A stretch of DNA of 20,733 bases from Chitinophagaceae bacterium (GTDB taxonomy: Bacteria; Bacteroidota; Bacteroidia; Chitinophagales; Chitinophagaceae). A model generated the notes under the pieces. The model worked only from the letters and a program-made list of their open reading frames with translations, did not search any database and was not told where the DNA came from. The position numbers and the translations under genes are program-made. The stretch is from the NCBI GenBank assembly GCA_019454915.1, contig JACFNM010000001.1, positions 32,326-53,058 on the forward strand, read 5' to 3'. Below, piece after piece: positions 15,621 to 20,733 of the stretch. How positions within the stretch are numbered: the first letter of the stretch is position 1; the number at the start of each line of letters is the position of its first letter.

Positions 15621-16835
15621 ATGAATTTACCTCGTCGTCGTTTTATCAATATGGTTTCTCTTGCAGGTGCAGGAATCGCGTTAAACCCTCAACCGGTATT
15701 TGCCGGTGTGCCACACGCAGATAAGAAGATACGCATCGGAATTGTTGGCGGCCGATTTGGCGCTACTTTCTATTTTCATGAACACCCCAATTGTATCGTG
15801 GAAGCGGTAAGTGATTTACGTGTGGACCGAAGAGCCGGCTTACAAAAAACGTACAAATGTAAAAAGGCCTATGAGTCGCTGGAGATACTATTAAAAGATA
15901 AGAAGATTGACGCTGTGTTTATCGCTACTGGTGCACCCGACCATGCGAGACACGTTATCGCATCGCTGAATGCGGGCAAGCACGTATTGTGTGCGGTACC
16001 GGCTGCGATGACTTTGGAAGAAAGCGCTGATATACTGAATACCGTGAAGCGCACCGGTTTAACTTATATGATGGCGGAGACTACGGTCTACAGGCAGAAT
16101 ACCATTTCCGTGAAGCAGATGTACAAAGAGGGTAAGTTTGGAACCATTTTCAGTGCGGCAGCCGAATATAATCATCCCGGTTTGGAAATTCTGTTTGTTG
16201 AAAAGGGCGAATCTACCTGGAGGTACGGATTTCCGCCCATGCATTATCCCACGCATTGCACTGCTTTCCTGATTGCAGTAACCGGCGAACGGTTAACAGA
16301 GGTGAGCGGCATAGGATGGGGAGATGATAGCCCTATGCTTAAGAATAACCCGTATAATAACCCATTCTGGAATGAAACGGCATTCTTTAAAACGAATCGG
16401 GGTAATCCTTTCCGTGTGGAAGTTAACTGGAAGGGAGCCTTGAAGGAAGTAGAGCGTGGCGAATGGCGTGGTGACAAGATGAGCTTTTATTCTTCTCATA
16501 ACTGGGGACAGCCTCATCTTATTGTTCACAGTGGTGAAGTAATGAAGCGGGATGATGCAGGATTTGAGTATAAGGGCTCAACCGTTGAAGAATATGACCA
16601 ACCCACATGGTGGGCAACGGCCATGCTGCCTGAGCCGCTCAGACATAACAGTGGACACGATGGCTCTCATACTTTTATCACCCACGAGTTTATTGACGCT
16701 GTAATCAACAACCGGCAACCGGAAGTAAATATATACGAAGCGCTGGCCTATACAGTTCCCGGAATCGTAGCGCATCAATCGGCGTTGAAAGGAGGAGAGT
16801 ATATGAAAATCCCGAATTTTGATGAGGTGAATTAA
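15621..16835 (+). CDS. Gfo/Idh/MocA-family oxidoreductase-like protein with Tat signal, lacking the EKP lysine
   Basis: This 404-residue protein starts with a twin-arginine signal (RRRFIN at 5-10, hydrophobic core, cleavage near FAG), so it is expected in the periplasm with a bound nucleotide. The Rossmann domain follows: RIGIVGGRFG (38-47), then DAVFIATGAPDHARHVIASL (97-116). At the position of the family's EKP motif the sequence reads CAVPA (124-128), so the usual catalytic lysine is absent. The C-terminal alpha/beta domain is present: AEYNHPG, HYPTHCTAFLIAVTGERL, and HDGSHTFITHEFIDAVINNR near the end, as in secreted Bacteroidota members. It is the last gene of the ABC importer unit, 32 bp after the binding protein. 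It may act on sugars or sugar acids brought in by the transporter, by a non-standard mechanism or as a binding protein. Confidence 0.88.
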   Translation: MNLPRRRFINMVSLAGAGIALNPQPVFAGVPHADKKIRIGIVGGRFGATFYFHEHPNCIVEAVSDLRVDRRAGLQKTYKCKKAYESLEILLKDKKIDAVFIATGAPDHARHVIASLNAGKHVLCAVPAAMTLEESADILNTVKRTGLTYMMAETTVYRQNTISVKQMYKEGKFGTIFSAAAEYNHPGLEILFVEKGESTWRYGFPPMHYPTHCTAFLIAVTGERLTEVSGIGWGDDSPMLKNNPYNNPFWNETAFFKTNRGNPFRVEVNWKGALKEVERGEWRGDKMSFYSSHNWGQPHLIVHSGEVMKRDDAGFEYKGSTVEEYDQPTWWATAMLPEPLRHNSGHDGSHTFITHEFIDAVINNRQPEVNIYEALAYTVPGIVAHQSALKGGEYMKIPNFDEVN

Positions 16836-16848
16836 TTGGGGAAAGCAT

Positions 16849-16864
16849 TACCGAAAGAGCGGTA
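16849..16864. terminator. Weak hairpin between convergent genes
   Basis: TACCG and CGGTA are separated by AAAGAG and followed on the plus strand by TTTATC. It lies in the 44-bp gap between the Gfo/Idh/MocA gene and the convergent DUF92 remnant. A five-base stem is short, so this is a tentative terminator only. Confidence 0.25.
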
Positions 16865-16879
16865 TTTATCGCACGGAAC

Positions 16880-17419
16880 TTACATAATAGACAATATACC
16901 TGCCACTGCAGCACCCACGGCGGTATTGAGTAGGTTTACGATATTGTTTGAGACTAATTTTTTGTTTTCAAGAGTAAGACTGAGAATGGTATCGGCTATG
17001 TTTCCTGCTGTTCCGGCGATGACTATGATGAAGAGATGGCTGTAGTTTCCGTGTGAAATCAGCATATAAATCAATGCGATGATAACACTACCGAGGAAGC
17101 CGAAGATAAATCCGTTTACGCTTACCGCGCCGTTCTCTCCTCTTTGCATTGGTTTGAAAGAAAGAATATCAAAGAACCTTTTACCATATACGTTTCCCAA
17201 TTCAGAGGAGAGCGTATCTGCAGTGGCAGATGAAAATGCGCCGGCAATCATCAATAGAAGTACATTTTTTTCACCGGGAAAGTTCAATATCAATAAGCTG
17301 AGTATGGCTGCTGTACCGGCATTGGCCAAAACCTGACCTGTATTTCTTCTTCCGTGTTTCCCTTCCGCAAGGCCTTCCCTTTTCTTTTTATAGAATGAAT
17401 TCTGTTTTACCGATCCAGC
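16880..17419 (-). pseudogene. DUF92 (TIGR00297-type) membrane protein, N-terminus missing
   Basis: Hydrophobic segments and motifs fit the C-terminal two-thirds of DUF92, an integral membrane family related to the VTE6 phytyl-phosphate kinase and otherwise poorly characterised in bacteria. Motifs include GRRNTGQVLANAGTAAIL, FSSATADTLSSELG and VNGFIFGFLGS. AGTAGNIADTILSLTLE comes near the end. The homologous frame continues upstream of the only plausible start, a TTG at 17329, through SFYKKKREGLAEG to about 17419. It then runs without any ATG to a stop at 17474-17476. The N-terminal membrane segments, about 70-90 residues in relatives (my recollection of family length), are missing. The preceding acyltransferase gene ends at this point in another frame, so this reads as one side of a deletion junction. 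A short product starting at TTG would be possible but is unlikely to be functional. Confidence 0.6.
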
Positions 17420-17420
17420 C

Positions 17421-17930
17421 TTACACTTTAATGTAAATCTTCTTTTTATCCAGCCACCAGCAAAGCGCCCACATCAGCGTGATGACTGATAAAGCATAAT
17501 AGAAGACGATTACAGAGGCAAAGAAGTAGCAGAAAGCTATTCTCTGCAAAATCCCGGGGATCCTTACACCTTTGTTCGGGTCTTCGGCACTCACCCAACT
17601 CCTGAAAATCAAATCATCGCCCTGCCAGCTTACAAATGGATACCAATTGAGGAATAGCCCTATGAAAAATATGATCAATGTTCTCCTGATAATTTTTTTC
17701 CAGAAAGCCTTGTTGCCACCTTCTTTAAGCCTGGGAAGGACAAATGCCATAGCATTGCCAACCGCGAACAAGAAAAATGGAAATACGAGGTCTGTCGGCG
17801 TCAGGCCGTGCCAGGGTGCATGGGCCAGAGGGCTGAAGAGATGCGACCACGACCCGGGATTATTTACCATAATCATCAGGCAGACCGTAGCTCCCCGAAA
17901 TACATCCAAAGAATAATATCGTTCCTTCAA
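17421..17930 (-). pseudogene. COG4299/DUF5009 (HGSNAT-like) acyltransferase, C-terminal half missing
   Basis: The 169 codons match the N-terminal half of the heparan-alpha-glucosaminide N-acetyltransferase-like membrane family. The match includes RYYSLDVFRGATVCLMIMVN (5-24) and HAPWHGLTPTDLVFPFFLF with the conserved His and Asp. NAMAFVLPRL and GIRIPGILQR-like VRIPGILQRIAFCYFFAS follow further on. Family members are usually about 370-390 residues with ten or so membrane segments. Here the protein stops after the fourth or fifth segment with a short basic tail, WLDKKKIYIKV, unlike the family. The start is a TTG at 17930, with no ATG before the upstream stop at 17943-17945. DUF92 coding sequence begins immediately downstream in the +1 frame. 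I therefore read it as a gene whose 3' half was deleted. An expressed short protein cannot be excluded. Confidence 0.6.
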
Positions 17931-18031
17931 CGAAAGATTTTCCTAAAAGTAAATACATTAATTTATTTTTTAAAGCCAAATTTGAAAGTTTCGTGGAGCA
18001 GCGATAGATTGCGGACTCAAAAACCAATACT

Positions 18032-18355
18032 TTGATCAGGCTACTCATCCATTATGGAGGTCATTTTCTTGTACCGGTATTTATCGCGTTAATAATTGAT
18101 CGAAAGGCGTGGATGAGAATTTACGCGGTGTTGTTACTGACTATGGTAATAGATCTGGACCATCTGTTGGTCAATCCCGTTTATGACCCCTGTCGGTGCA
18201 GCATCGGATTCCATGTGCTTCATAGTTATCCGGCTATTGTACTGTACGCTGTATTACTGCTTTTCAAACCTACACGCATTTGGGGTATCGGGCTGTTATG
18301 GCATATCGCTACTGATTATGCGGATTGTCTTTTGCAGCCGTTTTATTGCAATTAA
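18032..18355 (+). CDS. DUF6122 family small membrane protein, His/Asp/Cys-rich
   Basis: This 107-residue protein starts at TTG (18032); no in-frame ATG exists between the upstream stop (18005-18007) and the conserved region. It has about three to four hydrophobic segments. Its conserved polar motifs sit at membrane edges: IHYGGH (6-11), DLDHLL (41-46), DPCRCSIGFHVLHSYP (52-67) and HIATDYADC (91-99). I recognise this pattern as DUF6122, which has no established function. The DxDH plus HxxH plus HxxTD arrangement resembles the metal-site layout of the larger YdjM/DUF457 inner-membrane proteins annotated as metal-dependent hydrolases, so a membrane-embedded metalloenzyme is a reasonable guess. 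It precedes comEC by 47 bp on the same strand and diverges from the acyltransferase remnant. A shared transcript with comEC is plausible. Confidence 0.75.
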   Translation: MIRLLIHYGGHFLVPVFIALIIDRKAWMRIYAVLLLTMVIDLDHLLVNPVYDPCRCSIGFHVLHSYPAIVLYAVLLLFKPTRIWGIGLLWHIATDYADCLLQPFYCN

Positions 18356-18367
18356 ATGCCGGATTAT

Positions 18368-18398
18368 TTTGCCGGTAGGCAATTCTTTCCTATCTTTT
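18368..18398 (+). promoter_or_regulatory. Candidate promoter just upstream of comEC
   Basis: TTTG (18368-18371), a 19-base spacer and TATCTTTT (18391-18398) match the Bacteroidota TTTG-N19-TAnnTTTG promoter pattern except for the final G. The ATG of comEC is at 18403, only four bases beyond. Use of this promoter would therefore give an almost leaderless mRNA. This makes it doubtful, and readthrough from the DUF6122 gene is the alternative. Confidence 0.25.
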
Positions 18399-18402
18399 TT
18401 GC

Positions 18403-20502
18403 ATGTTGCTGCCTGTGGTTCCTTTATGGAAAAAAGCGCCTTTCCTCCGCTTGCTTTTGCCATTGATGGCTGGGATTGTCATACAATGGTATCGCCCTTT
18501 GTCGTTGAAGAATGTGTTATTTATCACGGCTTTTTGTGGCGTTGTTTTCCTTGTTTCTTTAAGCTTACGGGGCTATCGTTTATTTCGCTTTAAATGGTGG
18601 TATGGACTGTCTCTTATGATGATGGTCTTTCTGACAGGCGCCATAACCGTTCACTTCAGAAACATAATCCATCACCCAAAATGGTTCGGACACGCCATCC
18701 GGGATAGCTCATTTGTTGTAGCCGTATTGTCCGAGCCTCCGATAGAAAAGAAAAATTCGTATAAAGCCAATGCAGACGTGTATGCGGTTGTCAATGAAGA
18801 GAGACTAATCAAAACCACCGGAAGTATAATCATCTATTTCCAAAAGCAGGACGATGTTCTTCAACGATTGAAAGTTGGGACAACCATCGTTTTCAGGAAC
18901 AGGCTTCAGTCAATCAAAAACTCTGGTAATCCCGGCGCTTTCGACTATCAACGATATTGCCTTTTTAAAGACATTACCCACCAGATGTATTTATCAGCGC
19001 ATGATTATGTGGTTAAACCTATGCAGACGAGGTCGCGGTTTGAACGCCTTCTTCAGGAATCCCGCCAGGGAATCATTGAGGTGTTACGAAAATATTTGCC
19101 GGATAAACGGGAAGCAGCCGTTGCCGAAGCCTTATTGATCGGCTACCGTGATGACATCGATCGGGAATTGTTGCAGGCTTATGTAAATACGGGAGTGGTG
19201 CATGTCATTGCGATTTCCGGTATGCACCTGGGATTAATATACGGCTTATTGATTCTACTGCTAAAACCAATCCAACGAAGGCGAAATACAAAAGCGCTGA
19301 GAGGCGTTGTGATTCTACTGGTCTTATGGCTGTTTGCCTTGTTATCCGGCGCCGGAGCTTCCATATTAAGGAGTGCCGTGATGTTTTCTTTTATCGTGAT
19401 AGGAGAAAGTATCCGGAGACCTGTTTCTGTGTATCATTCTTTGAGCGCCTCCGCTTTTTTCCTGCTCTGCCGGAACCCCTTTTTTTTATGGGATGTTGGT
19501 TTTCAGCTTTCTTATGCGGCAGTACTCAGTATCGTTCTCTTTTACAGACCTGTTTCCAACTGGCTTTATTCGCGATATAATTTATTCAACCGTATCTGGA
19601 AATTATTATCCGTAACCATTGCAGCACAAATCTTAACCATTCCGCTGAGCGCTTTTCACTTTCATCAGGTCTCCAATTTATTCCTTGTCAGCAACCTGAT
19701 TGTGGTTCCCCTGTCTGCTATTATTCTATATAGTGAAATAGGGCTCGTTATGCTTTCATTTTCCGAAACCATTGCAACGTTGATTGGGAAGGCGGTTAAT
19801 TGGTTATTGGGATTGATGAATGAGTATATCCGGCTGGTGAATCATATTCCTTTTGTAGTCAGCCGCGATATTGCGTTCTCCCTGTGGGATGCTGTTTTTT
19901 TGTTTGTAATCATTGCCTGCGCCGCAGGTTGGTTAATGCAGATGAAGAAGCGGATGTTATTTTATACCCTGGGCTCCCTGTCCGTTTTTTGTATCATTCG
20001 TTTGGCAGAGTCTGAATTGGTAAAAAGACAGCATAAGGTTGTTGTTTATAATATCCCTAACCAGACTTTTGTGGATTTTATAGCTGGAAAGGAGGGGTTC
20101 TCTATGGGAGACAGCGCCCTGCTTGCCGACCCGCTTTTGTTCAGTTATAATGTGCAGCCGGCCAGAATTTTATGGAGTGTTTCTCCTTCGGATACCCTGA
20201 AGAATTTGAAAATAGATGCTCCCTACTATTATTTTAAAGGGAAAAGAATCCTGCTGGTAGATTCAACCCATCCCGGATTTGGCGCCCGTTTGGATAGTCC
20301 AATAGAGCTGGACCTTATCATTTTAACAAAAAATATTAATATTAGGATTTCGGCGCTTCATCAGCTATTTCGCTGCCCCCAGTATGTTTTCGACGGTTCC
20401 AACCGGTTGTGGAAAATCCATCAATGGAAAAATGAATGCGATAGTTTACATTTGCGGCGCCATTCGGTACCTGAAGATGGCGCTTTTGTTCTGGATTTTT
20501 AA
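18403..20502 (+). CDS. comEC: ComEC/Rec2-family DNA uptake channel protein with degenerate C-terminal domain
   Basis: This 699-residue inner-membrane protein is of the kind that carries single-stranded DNA into the cytoplasm during natural transformation. N-terminal membrane helices (11-85) are followed by an OB-like soluble domain (about 104-205, with the family's NPGAFDYQRYCLFKDI). The competence membrane core follows (about 245-510), with the hallmarks ALLIGYRDD, HVIAISGMHLGLIYGL and GAGASILRSAVM. The remaining 150 residues (about 545-699) follow the strand order of the metallo-beta-lactamase-like domain of longer ComEC proteins. Where the metal motif HxHxDH would be, it reads LIILTKNINIRI instead, so no nuclease metal site is visible. 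The start ATG at 18403 places KAPFLRLLLPLMAG at the N-terminus as in relatives. purH begins 44 bp downstream. Confidence 0.93.
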   Translation: MLLPVVPLWKKAPFLRLLLPLMAGIVIQWYRPLSLKNVLFITAFCGVVFLVSLSLRGYRLFRFKWWYGLSLMMMVFLTGAITVHFRNIIHHPKWFGHAIRDSSFVVAVLSEPPIEKKNSYKANADVYAVVNEERLIKTTGSIIIYFQKQDDVLQRLKVGTTIVFRNRLQSIKNSGNPGAFDYQRYCLFKDITHQMYLSAHDYVVKPMQTRSRFERLLQESRQGIIEVLRKYLPDKREAAVAEALLIGYRDDIDRELLQAYVNTGVVHVIAISGMHLGLIYGLLILLLKPIQRRRNTKALRGVVILLVLWLFALLSGAGASILRSAVMFSFIVIGESIRRPVSVYHSLSASAFFLLCRNPFFLWDVGFQLSYAAVLSIVLFYRPVSNWLYSRYNLFNRIWKLLSVTIAAQILTIPLSAFHFHQVSNLFLVSNLIVVPLSAIILYSEIGLVMLSFSETIATLIGKAVNWLLGLMNEYIRLVNHIPFVVSRDIAFSLWDAVFLFVIIACAAGWLMQMKKRMLFYTLGSLSVFCIIRLAESELVKRQHKVVVYNIPNQTFVDFIAGKEGFSMGDSALLADPLLFSYNVQPARILWSVSPSDTLKNLKIDAPYYYFKGKRILLVDSTHPGFGARLDSPIELDLIILTKNINIRISALHQLFRCPQYVFDGSNRLWKIHQWKNECDSLHLRRHSVPEDGAFVLDF

Positions 20503-20546
20503 CTTCTTAGGCCGCAGAAAGCGGACCGGTTGTACAATAATTAGGT

Positions 20547-20733
20547 ATGCAAAAAAAGATTAGCTCGGCGCTTATATCTGTTTTTTATAAAGACGGACTT
20601 GAGCCTGTTGTAAAAAAGCTTCACCAGTTGGGGGTCACTATCTATTCAACGGGGGGCACCCAGAAATTTATTGAAGGACTTCATATTCCCTGTGTGCCGG
20701 TGGAGAGCCTCACGTCCTATCCGTCTATTTTGG
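20547..20733 (+). CDS. purH: Bifunctional AICAR transformylase/IMP cyclohydrolase, N-terminal start only
   Basis: An ATG at 20547 opens a frame that runs through the end of the window, giving 62 complete codons. The peptide begins MQKKISSALISVFYKDGLEP, followed by LGVTIYSTGGTQKFIEGL and SLTSYPSIL. This is the opening of the PurH IMP-cyclohydrolase (MGS-like) domain, including the STGGT phosphate-binding motif and the conserved Ser-Tyr-Pro before the 'GRVKTLHP' that would come next. PurH performs the last two steps of purine synthesis. It lies 44 bp after comEC with no strong terminator between; only a four-base stem (CCGC-AGAAA-GCGG at 20512-20524) is present. The rest of the roughly 510-residue protein is outside the window. 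Confidence 0.93.
   Translation, partial: MQKKISSALISVFYKDGLEPVVKKLHQLGVTIYSTGGTQKFIEGLHIPCVPVESLTSYPSIL

Noticed and set aside
17442..17448. TAAAAAG on the minus strand near the acyltransferase stop as a programmed frameshift site
   Set aside because: The DUF92 frame is +1 relative to the acyltransferase, while this type of heptamer promotes -1 slippage, and it is not a perfect X XXY YYZ. Both proteins also lack the expected parts, which frameshifting would not restore.
18183..18593. 136-codon plus-strand frame spanning the DUF6122/comEC boundary
   Set aside because: It overlaps two well-supported genes in a different frame and its translation has no recognised family pattern.
1..20733. CRISPR arrays, tRNA/rRNA genes, transposases, integrases or defence genes
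   Set aside because: Looked for on both strands by eye; no spaced direct repeats, no cloverleaf-like sequences and no protein resembling these classes was found.

Overview
The window looks like chromosomal DNA from a member of the Bacteroidota, probably a Chitinophagaceae relative. Four things point there: a paired SusC/SusD outer-membrane glycan importer, several lipoproteins with a bare 'xxxC' lipobox, almost no Shine-Dalgarno sequences, and a ComEC whose C-terminal domain is of the degenerate kind I associate with this phylum. The family-level assignment is inference. I see no tRNA, rRNA, CRISPR array, insertion sequence or phage gene.

Layout. (A) Bases 1-3346, plus strand: the end of an M19-type dipeptidase, a five-bladed-propeller glycosidase-like lipoprotein, a CBM9-like lipoprotein and a class I fructose-1,6-bisphosphatase. 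The last three genes overlap end to start (4 and 8 bp), so they look translationally coupled. A perfect 10-bp hairpin (3371-3398) separates them from (B), a large GH106-type alpha-L-rhamnosidase on the minus strand (3411-6779). (C) A gene-free region of about 520 bp (6780-7300) with small palindromes lies between the rhamnosidase and a divergent SusC/SusD pair (7301-11956), which ends in a strong intrinsic terminator. (D) A ribose-type ABC importer (ATPase, permease, binding lipoprotein) and a Tat-exported Gfo/Idh/MocA-like protein form one apparent operon (12097-16835). (E) On the minus strand (16880-17930) are two truncated genes, a COG4299/DUF5009-type acyltransferase missing its C-terminal half and a DUF92 protein missing its N-terminus, joined out of frame as by a deletion. 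(F) Plus strand: a small DUF6122 membrane protein, ComEC, and the start of purH, which runs off the end.

Reading: A-D look like a carbohydrate-acquisition region. Rhamnosidase and propeller enzyme would cut a rhamnose-containing glycan, SusCD would bring pieces across the outer membrane, and the ABC system would carry a small sugar or polyol across the inner membrane. FBPase would allow gluconeogenic use of triose-phosphates. No kinase, isomerase, aldolase or transcription regulator for this pathway is in the window, so the substrate is not fixed by sequence. E-F are unrelated housekeeping genes. The most notable points are the FBPase embedded in a surface-glycan operon, the Gfo/Idh/MocA protein lacking the usual catalytic lysine, the deletion scar, and the His/Asp/Cys-rich DUF6122 membrane protein.
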